Made by a program: the position numbers and the translations under genes. DNA of 64,000 bases from NCBI GenBank assembly GCA_033816765.1, contig CM066289.1:930001-994000 (forward strand), written 5' to 3'. Under the pieces are notes generated by a model. That model saw only the letters and a program-made list of their open reading frames with translations, was not told the DNA's origin and did not search any database. Positions 21,180-32,555 of this stretch are shown in pieces; position 1 is the stretch's first letter, and the number at the start of each line of letters is the position of its first letter. The stretch is from Nothopassalora personata. Taxonomy: Eukaryota; Ascomycota; Dothideomycetes; Mycosphaerellales; Mycosphaerellaceae.

Positions 21180-22010
21180 AGCATCTCGGCTGCGTCTCGA
21201 CACTCACCGATGAGAAAGAGCTTGCCGGGCACTTCTTTCACGCCAGATAGGCTTCGCTTCAAAAGTGTGGACTCGAATGTGACGGTGCATCCATCTGCTT
21301 TCAGATTCGTTGTGCGAGGAATTATGATTGCGAGGGCAACTTCATCACGGCCATTAGAAGATTGCTGTTACCATCTAGAACTTCTCGACCCGCTCACGCA
21401 CGCCCCGCGGATCCACCATGGGTACTTGCATGAACGGTTCGACTTGTCCACCACCTCCGTTGCTGGGTATAGGCCATCGCACTGTTGGAGCTGACTTAGC
21501 ACGGCGGTCGGCGGGGTTGCAGGTAACATTGTGCCAGCCAGCTTGCACCAGCCGACGACTTGCGGCCGTTGTAAGCCACCAGATACTTGGGCTGTTTGCA
21601 ACGTATTTCCGCTTCGGCAGAGATCCGCAATGGTGCTCACGGTCTGACAATCACGACATCGATACTGTCCTTCGATAGCCAGGCGAAGAACTATGCCAAG
21701 TGGCGTGATGGACCTGCATGGGAGGTGGACGCATCCCATCATGATCTACTTGTGCTAGAGCTGGATATCTTGCATTGACCGCCACCCAGGTTGGTGGTAG
21801 CCTCGGTGTGGAGTCTGCTCGAGGCTAGGGTAAGATGTACTTACCCGTGATGTCGATGATCCCTGCGTGTGTAACAGAAGCGTCAAGTTTCAAGGCAGCG
21901 GAACGCGCTCACTCACCAGACAGCGGGTTGAAAGTAACGTGACATCCGCCTCCTTCGCGGACATTGAAACCGTTCGATGTGCTCGCAGTGTGAGAGAGCA
22001 CATCATTGGC
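21180..22010 (-). other. unidentified coding fragments, probably a decayed gene
   Basis: Minus-strand pieces look protein-like: NDVLSHTASTSNGFNVREGG followed by GCHVTFNPLSG near 21920-22005, next to a GTGAGT donor; ARYPALAQVDHDGMRPPPMQ near 21750; GWHNVTCNPADRRAKSAPTV and VDPRGVRERVEKF near 21375-21550; and VALAIIIPRTTNLKADGCTV near 21200-21350, followed by another GTGAGT. Stops and frame changes separate them. I do not recognise the family. It may be a separate gene next to the GH35 relic, either decayed or with several introns. Confidence 0.35.
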
Positions 22011-22013
22011 TAC

Positions 22014-22936
22014 TTAGTAGTACTGTAGACGTTCCTCTGACCAACCCGGCTATAGATACACAGCATCGAAAGTCGTGTGTCGAAGCTGGATTTGTATGAG
22101 CTTAGCATGCTCACAGAAACATTCACTGCGGCTACATCCTGGCTTTGCGACCACAGACTGAGACCGATAGTGTTGATTCCATTGTAATTGAGGATACCAG
22201 GGAGCACAGGAAACTCGATCTGATGTCCAATATGTGGCACGAACTTGCCTAGAATGTGTTAGCAGAACGTTGTAGAGCGGTGGAAATATTGCTCACCAAA
22301 CATATAGCCATTGACGTATAGGTGTGCCCGAATCTTGGCACCATCTGCAGCAGCCAGATTGAAGGCCAGGCTGATATCATGATCCTTGGGCATTTCCAGA
22401 GGCAGGGTAGTTCTGTAAAAGGCGACACCAGCACTGTCCAGACCTTCTTGAGGCGATCCAGCGTCCCATTGACTGTCATCAAAGCCAGGTAAGTGCCATC
22501 CAAGTCGTTCCGCATGCAGACCTCCCTCGTTGTAAGCACCGCGGATTGGGTCAATATTAGCTTGACCGCCTGCCTTACCAGCGACACGCCAAGAAAGCTT
22601 CCACCTCCCTCTAGTGTTACATTAAGGATGCCGCGAGGATTGAGAACGCCGGTGGTCTGATCGTGCCCCATGTTGTCTTGTAGTACCAACAGCACGTTGG
22701 TGCCGCTGAGCAGGGCATCGCCAAAGAGTAGGGTGCCGTTAGTCGTTGATACCGAAGTATTGCCCAAGGCTGATCCAAGGTATTGGCCATTGAGCCATGC
22801 TGACCAACCACTCGACGACCCTCGGCAAGATTGCAACTCCAACAGCTTGGGTAGTTTGTCCAGGATTGTCGTGCAGAGGCCATTGCTGGCCGAACGCCAG
22901 AGCGAAGCCAACCAGGACCTGGAGGAACAGTCTCAT
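22014..22936 (-). pseudogene. truncated GH35 beta-galactosidase relic
   Basis: The relic opens with a good signal peptide (MRLFLQVLVGFALAFG) and the mature start QQWPLHDN, as in secreted fungal GH35 enzymes. It then jumps directly to the C-terminal jelly-roll domains (SSSGWSAWLNGQYLGSALG, LVLQDNMGHDQTTGVLNPRG, NEGGLHAERLGWHLPGFDDS). The catalytic TIM barrel, normally several hundred residues with two Glu, is missing. Further damage includes a frame change just after the signal segment, another near 22575, and a frame change plus an in-frame TAG just before the natural end, where EERLQYY and a stop would follow at 22014. One intact-looking intron remains after VNGYMFG (GTGAGC to CTAG). No enzyme activity is possible. 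Confidence 0.8.
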
Positions 22937-23614
22937 GACGCAGAGTAATGGTGTTGCACACGGCAGAACGCCCTCTTACCTGATGTGAGTGTATATGCAC
23001 CACCTACCTCTTTCTCCTCACGTTCTCGCCATGCATCACGTGGCTGGGTGGAGCTGTCGTCGCCATGCTCGAGTGGACCACGTGAATCTCTAACGACGAA
23101 CAGGTAATCTTGGGCGGCGTGCACTGACGCGTGCTTGGTGTACTGTAGCTGCATTTCCAACAGCATGATATGATGCCGGAGGAGCTATTCTTCCGTCCAC
23201 TCGCATTCGAATGCCCGTCGCCGCCGGAGTGATACGAATGAAGTGCGTCGTCGATGTTGTGTCGATGTTGTGGAAAGACGTCGCGCAAGTCATGACCGAG
23301 TATTCTACCAGGCATTGGCCTTGGCTGTCGGGACTGTCGGCTGTCTTCGGCTCCTTGGCTGTCGGGACTGTCGGCTGTCTTCGGCTCCACCTCCAGCTCT
23401 TCTGAAGATGCAAATCAGATCATGCAATACATGTCACGCGGCCGTTTGAGAACAGGTGAAGTAGTAGTCGCAATCATACCATTACAAAGTATCATTATTA
23501 CGTCCGCTCAGGCAGTCCGCTGCCGTCATTTATGCACTCTAGCCCAACTGTTGTCAGAGACCATCTAAAACTCCTCGCTAAACACTGACTGTATGACCAA
23601 TGACCATTGGTAAT
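22937..23614. other. intergenic between the GH35 relic and the ABC transporter
   Basis: It contains a 34-bp tandem duplication (23321-23388). No gene was recognised. Confidence 0.45.
23321..23388. repeat. 34-bp perfect tandem duplication
   Basis: Two adjacent identical copies of a 34-bp unit starting TTGGCTGTCGGGACTGTCGG, at 23321-23354 and 23355-23388. Confidence 0.9.
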
Positions 23615-26600
23615 TTACTCCTCCTGCTGCTGCTCCTTACGTCCAGAGCGCTTGAATGGACCTTGAACCTTATTAACCACCTTCGAGAGAACTCCGAACA
23701 GCGGTCCAAAGCCGAAACTCCAGCCCTTGACACGAACACTCCAGATGAAGAAGTACACCAAGAACCAGTTGGTGAAGACGAACACAAGGAAGATTCCGAA
23801 GTCTCTCCACTTGTCGCCGGCGCTGATGTTCAAAGTCTGAAGGTACTGGTTGGCGCTCGTGTACTGGCAGTACTGGCAATCCTGACTGGCGTTCGGATTC
23901 AGCAAGTACCCACCAGCAGATTGCGCGAAAGCACCTGCATAAGAAGCACAAGTCTGACGGGGAGGCGCATCAAAATGAGCTGTCTCCGTCTCGGAACACT
24001 GCACTGAAACGCCATCCAAGGTCGCTGCCAGGACACCGCCGATCCACCAGGTCGATGGGTTGACCCAGTACATCCAGTACCGCCAGAAGACGGGCAACAT
24101 AGAGTACGGTCGGACGACTCCGTTGAAGAGGGAGAACATCACGAAGAAGAACGGCAGGACGTTCGAGATGACGGTGAATGAAGGGGCGAAAGCACAGATC
24201 CATTGACCCCAGCTGGCTTGGAAGAGGAAGAAGAGCATCGTCATCAGGAAAACGTAGCCGGAGACCGCACTTTCGGTTGGAAGACCAGTAGCCCAGTACC
24301 AGAGGATCCAGTATACCAGAGCACCAACAATGGCAGGTGGGATCTCAGCGACGACTTGAGCTGTGGTGAACGCGAACCAGCCGTAGATACGGGATGGGTA
24401 CTCTCGCGCCTGCCAAAGTGCCATGTTGGTGAAGAATTTCGGTACCACAGCGTTGACCACAGTCGGTGGGATCGTCAAGATCAAGAAAGCCGTGAACATG
24501 CGGTTTTGCATATCCTGGATGCTGTTGCCAAGCTGCCAGAAAGTGAAGCCGTTAAAGATTCCGACAATGACGGAGACGAAGAGTTTGCCGTAGATGTACG
24601 ATGGATCGCGCCAGTACTGTTTCGCAGTACGTTTGAGGAGTTCTGTGCATTGCAGAGTGACGCTGGCAGCGTATTCCTCCTCCTGCTCTCTGCGGACAGC
24701 GGATTGCTGGGTCTTGCTGCGGGTGAGTTTGAGGCCTTCGATCTCTTCGATGACGTTCTGGGCTTGCTGAGAAGTACGCCATTCCTCGTTCCAGTCCATG
24801 CGCTTGCCGTCTTTACGTTTGTGTGGGCGGGCGGCAGTCTCAAGGATGAACTCGGCCACGTTCTTATTGGGTGGGCAGTCGACGCCGCGTTCGGAGAAGT
24901 ATTGGATGACATCCTTGCCATTTTCGCCCACTGGGCCGAAGTAGAATGTGTTACCACCTGGATTTAAGGCGAGGATCATGTCGAATTGCTGGATTAGCAC
25001 ACTGCTTGGCTGGTGGATAGTGCATCTGCGAGGAGAGTTAGCTGTACTCGAACACCACGCGTACTATTGTGACAACTTACACAATCGCCTGGCCGGCATG
25101 GGCAAGCTTCTTTAAGAACCGGACGATGGAATATGCGCTCTGAGAGTCGAGACCGGAAGTCGGCTCGTCCAAGAACAGAAGCAGTGACGGCTTAGCAGCG
25201 AGCTCAACACCGATAGTCAAACGCTTTCGCTGCTCAACGCCGAGGCTCATGATGATGGAATCTTGAAGTTCGTTCAGCTCCAGGAGATCGATGATGATGT
25301 CGACGTATGCAATCTTTTCCGCACGAGGCACGCTTGCGTCTTGTCGCAGGATGGCAGAAAACTCCAGGGCTTCACGAATGGTCGCGGTGCCATCATGAAG
25401 GTCGCCTTGCAAGCAGAAGCCAGTATTACGCTGGAACTCAGGTCCCAGAGGTCGGCCGTCGACGAACATCTCACCACTGACAACACCCATTGTTTGTCGT
25501 TGCGCGAGAGTGTTCAGCAAGGTCGTCTTCCCGGCACCTGAAGCACCGACCAGGGCGACCATTACACCGGGCTTCGCGTAGCCATTCACGTTGTTGAGCA
25601 GCTTCCTCTCGCCTCCGAGGTATGGGACCGTGTACTCGACATCACGCCAAGTGAAGATACTGTCGCTCTTCGTGATCTGCTCGAGGGCTTCATTGTCCTT
25701 GTCATCGTCCGAGGAATCCATACCGGTCTCCTTCTTGGACCCACTCGAGTTGTCTTCTGCAGCGCTTGCCTTCTCCTCGTCGGCTGGAGGCGACTCTTTG
25801 ACGAATTGCTTGGCCCGCTTGGACTTCTTGAAGATAAGAGCACCACCACCAGTGTTGGCGAACGAGAACAATTCCGTACAGATGACGGTAACAATCAGGT
25901 ACAGGACGATGAAGGCGATGACAACACCCAAGTTGCGCCATAGGTTGGACCTTGAATAGTTGTACTGGGCATTGATGTAGGCCGAGCCAGTGACCGACTT
26001 TCCATTCACGTCGGCTCCAGCGATAGCGCAACCCTGGTAGGCAGGATCAATGCCAGGTCCTTGTGGTACCAGTTGAGATTGGGCGCATTGCATCGTTCTG
26101 CCAGCAAACTCGTTCGACAGCACAGCTTCGAAACTGTAGGACAGTGGATTGATCCAGTAGATCCAGCCGAACCAGATGTACTTAGTCAACAGCTGAGGTC
26201 GAGGAATCACGTAACCGGTGTAGATGACCAGCAAGTTCAGTGCAATACCCGAGAATCGCACTGCAGTGTCAATTTCCGGTGATACTGATGCGAACATGCG
26301 GTACAGCGCGGTCAGCAGGATCGTGGTGATGTAGACGTAGAGCATGTAGATGAAGAATCGTCCAGCCGTGATGGTGAGGTTGGTCATAAAGTACATTATG
26401 ATGCCGAATATGATTACTTGAACCAGGATGACAGGCAGATCGGCGACAACACGAGCGATAGTAACAGCACTTGGTCGGTAGAAAGCATAGTCCTTGTGTC
26501 TCGCGACGACCGCTCGTCCACTCACAGCATTCATAAGCTCTGTGAGTTGCAGCCATCCAAGGAAAAGAATCGAGAAGAAGAGAGCACCGCCACGAGTAAA

Positions 26601-28415
26601 AGAGCCCTCGGTGTTCTCTGGCTCGCCGTAGAAGAGGGAGCCAACGATAAGGCCGTTGCTGACAATGATGAAGAGCTTCGTCCAGAGAGTGGTAGTGTCG
26701 CCAAGCAACAGCCAGAATTCACGCTTCGTGCAGGCCATGACTTGACGTGGGAAGGAGACCGTGTATGAGCTCTTCTTTGACACTCTCTTTGATTTGCCCT
26801 CCTGCACTGCACCTTCGAAACGCTTTGCGTCCTCATACTTCGACTCCTCCAGGTACTTTTCGTAGTCTTTGATATCTTCGAGGACCTTCTGGTAGTTGGA
26901 CGATTGGCGGAAGGCCTTCTCGAGCTCCTCCGGGCTCTTCGGAGCACGGTCCTCATAGCCGTCTCTGAAGCGTCGCTCAATGGGATCGGTGACAGCTGTA
27001 AGGAAGTCTGCAGTGGTCTGTCGCTCGGGACACTCGAATCCGAGGTCGATGAAGTACTGCTTGGCCTCGTTCGCTGGTCCTGAGTAGACCTCTCGTCCTT
27101 GGTCGATAACTACAACTTTATCCATAAGTTCGTAGATGCCCTCTCCAGCTTGGTAGAGTGTCACGAGAGTGGTTCTATTCGAGACATCGGTCATGATACG
27201 CAAAGACCTGGCGTAGTCGAGGGCGGTCGATGCATCCAAGCCACGGGTAGAGTTATCCCAGCAGACCACGGTTGACTTGCTGGCAAGCGTCTCCGCAATA
27301 GAGACACGCTTACGTTCACCGCCAGAGACACCGCGAGTGTACTCATCACCCACTAAGGTGTACTTGGTGTGGGTGATGCCGAACATTTTCATCAATGCAT
27401 TGGCGATGGTTGGAATATCTTGCTGCGCCTTCTTCTTGGTCTTGTTCATCAAAGCAAAGGTGAGAGTTTGCCAGACGTTGAGACTCGCGAAGTGAATATC
27501 GTCCTCTGGGTTGTAATTCACCTCTCCTCGATACATCTTCTTTTGCTTGTCCGCAGGGATACCGCCATACGTCACATCGCCAGTTACTTCTGCATAGGAT
27601 TCCCGGCTGTTTGCGATGGCCTTCAAGAAAGTCGAACATCCCGCTCCCGGCCGACCCAGCACAAGCATCATCTCGCCATCGCGGACGCAGCCAGTGACAT
27701 CGTTGATCAGCGTACGGGTCTCGCCTGTGCGTCGTGCAAGAGCAGGAACGAATCTTGAAATGATGTGGTAGAGATCTGGGCCGAAGGTTCCGAGAACAGC
27801 ATCTGGTAGCGTCCTCACAAAGCTGGCGGTTGAGCCGACGCCCTTCACAGTAAGGTTCTTGTAGATGACGCCGACTTTCTTGTGCGAGCGGCCATCTGAG
27901 CGCTTCTCGAAATGGCCTTCCTTCATGAATCGATCGAGCTCGAATTCATCCTCGTCATCATCTTGCGGACCCGCCTCGATGTCGCCGAGTTCGTCCTTGT
28001 CGTGCCCTGTAGTCTGCTGATTGGTCGCCGTTGTCGTTCGAGATGGTGCTCCTCGTCGGTCTGAGATCGACTTTTGGCGGCTTGTAGCACTGGCATTGGT
28101 TGCGACCCTTCGGGCACCGCTTCCTTGCGTATCTCGAGATCTTGTTTCAGAGAGATGCGTGAGGTCGCGACGCAAGGCCTCATAGTCCTGCATAGCTTCC
28201 TCAGGGTCGAAGCCTCCAACATCTTTCTCTCCCCATGTTCCTGCGGCAGAGCGATCCTTGACGTCTTCATCACTTTCTACCTCCTCGGTTGGATGGAGAG
28301 CTGCGCGATTCCTCCCAGCATCTGGCTGAGGGTCTCCCCGATGCCATTGGTTTGTCGGTACATTTCCAGTGTCTGTCCGAGTGAGCCTGCGCTCATCCAC
28401 GGATGACCCCCACAT
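23615..28415 (-). CDS. PDR-type ABC transporter (ABCG full-size, drug efflux family)
   Basis: Two exons (28415-25081 and 25025-23615; 55-bp GTAAGT...CAG intron) encode 1,581 residues in the NBD-TMD-NBD-TMD order of fungal pleiotropic drug resistance pumps in the plasma membrane. NBD1 has the degenerate Walker A GRPGAGCSTF (Cys for Lys, usual in PDR proteins, about residue 253) and signature VSGGERKR. NBD2 has Walker A GASGAGKTT (about 955), the degenerate signature LGVEQRKRLTIG and Walker B LLLFLDEPTSGLDSQSA. Each membrane domain has about six segments. The final extracellular loop is Cys-rich (CQYCQYTSANQYLQ), a PDR feature. Such pumps export azoles, plant defence compounds or toxins; the substrate is unknown. 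The gene is intact although both neighbours (GH35 and GH3) are broken. Confidence 0.95.
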
Positions 28416-30306
28416 ATTGTGGCCGATCCAATGGTGTGAAGGTAAGTGTCGTGACTTGAATGTCTCTTGAGCAGGGAGTGAAGGACAGGGTGAGCCCAGC
28501 AGCGCGCTCTTTCGATGAAATATGGGGTTCGTGAAGACAGGACGCGGCCCTTTCTTTCAATGCGCAACGCGAGAAGGGAAGGAGAAGACGAAAGAAGTCT
28601 GGCACAAACAGAGAGCCGGCAGGATACTTTTAGGAAGAGACGTGTGACCGTACCGCTGCGGTGGCCAGCAGACTGCAGACTGCAGACTGCTAGACGGAGT
28701 TAAGCCAGATGCATGAGATGACGTTAGTCGAGCTTAATAATGGCAGAACACAGATGGAAAATACATCCATGATGTGGGCAGGTGTACGCCGCCGTCGATG
28801 ATGCGCTTCCTAGTCGTTCAACAGAGTGCGAGCTAATCGCTCACTGTGCGCTGCTATCAGGACTTGGCCTGCAGCAAACGACGATCCTGCGGCCGGATCC
28901 CTGTGAAACTCGGCATTGCTAGTGATATATCGGAGTTCAGATTGGTAACCCTGAGCATTCTTTCCTTCAACACTAGTGCAGGCCATGCACAAACAATTGC
29001 TCAATGGTCACATTAGCTGTGGCCCCGCCTCGGGACTCAAACAAAATAAATGCACGGTAGTCGTTCGGACTTGCCAAGTCTGTCTAGCGCTGACAACACG
29101 CCGAACGCTTGACACGTGTATTTCATCAGATAAGCCCTATCACGCTATACAACAATCGCGTATTTGGTGTATCAATATTATTATATCTTGGCCGAGCTAG
29201 TTTTGAACCAAGAAGCATCGTAATAGACTTTGGCTTCGAAACTCTATTGCTCTCGACGCCACCGACGTCGAATTGCCACCGTGCTTCTTTATAGTGGTTC
29301 GATTCGTTAATATTGTTTCTCGCCCACAGCGACGAGGGGGACTAAGACAGCTTCCCAACTTCCCTCCGAGACAGATAGCCAGGTCGATCGGGCCGTCGGG
29401 TAAGGGAGCTATTACAGTCCTGGGAATTATTTGAATAGCCCCAGTCGGTATGCTACACCCTTTCGAGTAGCAGATTCCTCGCTTAAACTTCCTGCTCCGG
29501 TATAGCAAGCTAACAGTGACTGTATGGACTATACCTACTAGGACTGTACGTAGCATGCGATATTTGATCAAATATACGCCATCTGACCTTGAGACGTATT
29601 GTGCCAACGGTGTCAGCATACATCAGCTTATTAGATATCTCAGGCCTTATTGAATTTAATACGGACTTTGACGAACAGGCGAATACAGCTTCGTGCAACG
29701 CCTCGTGACCAATGAACGATTTGTGCCATACCATGGACATATCCCCCGCTCATGCACAATACCAGGCAATCGCAGCTGTCGTGTAGCTGCCAAGCCCTGA
29801 CACCGAATGTGAAGTCCGCCTTCCATACCGGCCTATACTCACCGCTATGAAGCTAAAGATCCACGCGAGATCATCCTGAGTCATGCGGCGAACCCGGCAT
29901 GACTGAGCTCGATCTTGGACTTTCTTGCACGGCACTCAGTTCGGGCACAGCAATGTTGGCCAAGACTAGCATGCAAGCAACCAAGAGCACTTCCTGCTCC
30001 CGTCCGCACAAACACAAGTTGACCGCATGTAAGCCATGACACGGGCGAAAAGAAGCAGGTGAAGGAACGAAAGTGCTTACCCGGGGAAACCGAACAATGC
30101 ATGCTTATCAATCAGGACCAGAAGGAGTACATGCATTTCGGCACGCTAGCCGCAGAAATATTCTGCATGCGAAAGAGACATCACGATGGCTCATATGCCG
30201 TCAGCCTTATCACCGCCCAAACACCGGTTCGTATTGGATCTTTATCAGCAGAAACATCTCTAGATCCACAGCACGTCCACCTATCCGTCGCCTTCTTTTT
30301 CACACC
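28416..30306. other. large intergenic region, partly AT-rich
   Basis: 28416-28700 is probably the ABC transporter promoter and leader. From 29100 to 29700 the sequence is AT-rich with many TA steps and stop codons in every frame, consistent with RIP of an old repeat, but I could not identify ends or a coding remnant. No RNA gene was found. Confidence 0.45.
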
Positions 30307-31802
30307 TCAGCTAACCCAAAACGACGCATTCCGCGCCTTATCCGCACTGCTCTTACCCAAGAACACCACAAACTCCCCCGGCTCAACCACATACTTCATC
30401 CTCCTGTTCCACAATCCCACCTCACTGACCCGCAGTTCAACCCTCACCTCCTCCGTCTCCCCAGCAGGTATGAACACTTTCTCGAACCCTTTGAGCTGAA
30501 CATTCGGCACATCGACACTCGCCAACACATCTTTTACATACAACTGGAGCACTCTGGCCACGGCTGTATCGGCTACATCCTTCCTCAGACGACCTGCAGC
30601 AACGAGCTCTGAAATTGAGCGGAAGTTGAAACTACCACCTCCCGTTGCGACATCATTACCGGCTCATAACGCGTTCAGGGTGACACACTCGTCCTTCGGT
30701 GATGGGGTTGTTGTACTTATTCAACGGCGATGGGCAAATCTGGAATGGATACGCAAGGCGATCTGTCGCGCCAGCGTCGGAGGAGACATAGTACTCGTAG
30801 CCCCAATCGCCTCGTAGGATGTCTGTGAGCGTGTATTCGTCCGAGACTTGAGGAAGACCATTGTAGCTGGCGTATGCACTCATGAAGGCCCAGGCGTCCG
30901 CGTCAATGATGGTTTTCTTTAAACCTGGCAGCCAAGTCGTGCGGAGCTCTCGTTCCCCGCCGTGGACGGACCCGACATTGAGGCCTTGTTCGGGATTGCT
31001 GGAGGTAGTGAAGTGTTTGATCATGGCGGGGACGTTGAGGGATTGGATTGCTGTGGTGTAGGCGTAGGCTAGCTCTCCTGCGCGGTAGGTGTCTTCGCCG
31101 AAGGTCTCTTCTACACGCCCGTATCTGAGTTCTCGGGCTAGGTCTGCTAGAGGAGCGAAAAGTTGCGATACACCCAGTGCTTGAGCTTCGCGCGCGATCT
31201 GAAGGGCCATTTCTCCTATCTGCGTGCGGTTCCAGCTGCAGGCATGTGCGATTGGGCTGTTGAAGATGGTTGCGTTGCCGATCAGGAAGCCGTGGCTGCC
31301 TTCGGTTTGGACTGTGGCGGGTATGCCGAGTCTGGTCTCGTTCATGGCATAGTCTTGAGCACGCTTAATGTTTGTTGCGAGCCATTCCCAGCTGATAGGG
31401 TAGCCGACATATATGATGAATCAGAGAGGTATCATAATCATACAGGAGCATACTGCTCCTCTTCAGCTATCGCATACAAAAGAGACCGGATGCGGTGAGG
31501 AATGTAGAGCCTATTGCCCAACAATAGTACATGCCCGCTTTCTGCTCGAAGTTTTCCACCAAGCCAGAGTAATTGAAGGCTCCAGTCGTGGTATTGAGCC
31601 AGTTTGAGATATCGCCCTGCATAAGCTGAGAGGCCTTCTCTTCGATAGTCATTCGGGAGAGTAGGTCCTGCACTCGTGTCTCTACGGGCAGCGATGGATT
31701 CTTGTAGGGAGCATTTGCAAGCGATGAATTCGAGCCATTGTACGATTGAGCGAATATGCCCGATATGCCCGCGAGGAGTACACCGAAGCGAGAGAACAAC
31801 AT
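30307..31802 (-). pseudogene. GH3 beta-glucosidase relic with internal deletion
   Basis: A signal peptide (MLFSRFGVLLAGISGIFA) precedes typical GH3 N-terminal sequence: RVQDLLSRMTIEEKASQLMQ, VGYPISWEWLATNIKRAQDY, IPATVQTEGSHGFL, APLADLARELRYGRVEETFG and YYVSSDAGATDRLAYPF with the nucleophile Asp of the SDA motif. The gene then fails. There is a frame change near 30690, an in-frame TGA where a Leu-Pro-Ala-Gly segment is expected, and the whole GH3 C-terminal alpha/beta sandwich is missing: VAARVL-type sequence joins directly to the fibronectin III-like end (QLYVKDVLASVDVPNVQLKG). About 120 bp between MYY and VGYP lacks good splice sites. Intact relatives run to about 750-850 residues and release glucose or xylose from oligosaccharides outside the cell. 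Confidence 0.8.
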
Positions 31803-32555
31803 GGCGAGGATCGACTTACACTGCTCCGGTACGAAGGAGAAGCAATAGGGCAAACATGATATTTATACTTACATGTTGGACACACCAATGTGCATACAAG
31901 CGATTGAATCTCGTCCCATTGGATCCAGGAGTACAATCGTCCGAGAGAGCGAAGATGTTGTGGTGCGAGCGCTGAGGACGGAGAAATATGTATTCAAGGC
32001 ACGGTCCCCGCTTGAACGCAGTGTCCTGTTCCTGGCGCGGGTCTCGGCTGAATGCTACCGAGGCAGAGCTGGACCCTTAGTGCCGTGAGCTATAGCATCG
32101 CGGGTTGTATGTTGTGAAGGGCGCTGGTTGTAGTATGATAAGTCTTGGGACGGGAGTGAATGTAATGTTGAGGATGTAGAAGAAGAAGAAGAAGAGGAAG
32201 AAGAAGAAGAAGTCATCGCCCAGGGCACGGACCCTTGGCGATGACATGGGCGTTTGGCACGCGAACTTCCGAAGCCACTTTGGCAGGTCGCTTTTGGTGG
32301 AGCAGAAGACGACGTGGAAGCCTTCTGCTGCAGTCTGACCGGTCGTCACCTGAATGCACATCTTATACTTTCTTCACGATCTTGTAGCGCGTTGCCTCTA
32401 GCAATTCGTCGTGGGAGGAGAGGTCGACAATTCAGCAACAGCGCCGACCTCGTCCACGCCCATCACTCTTCAGCTCTCGTGTCTTGCCAACCAGCACCGC
32501 CAGAACGACTTGACGACGGCACAACGGTCCTGTGCGCTGTCCCAAGTTGCCTGCT
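31803..32555. other. intergenic between the GH3 relic and the Dep1-like gene
   Basis: It holds the purine repeat at 32177-32212 and presumably two divergent promoters. No gene is recognised. Confidence 0.4.
32177..32212. repeat. GAA/AAG purine microsatellite
   Basis: An imperfect (AGA)n tract of about 36 bp. Confidence 0.85.

Noticed and set aside
23321..23388. tandem 34-bp copies considered as a CRISPR-like array
   Set aside because: Only two adjacent copies with no spacers, in a eukaryotic context.
24203..24967. 254-codon plus-strand open frame
   Set aside because: Mirror frame of the ABC transporter; composition is that of the antisense of a conserved gene.
29197..29740. possible transposase relic in AT-rich DNA
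   Set aside because: RIP-like composition, but I could find neither inverted ends nor a consistent coding remnant.
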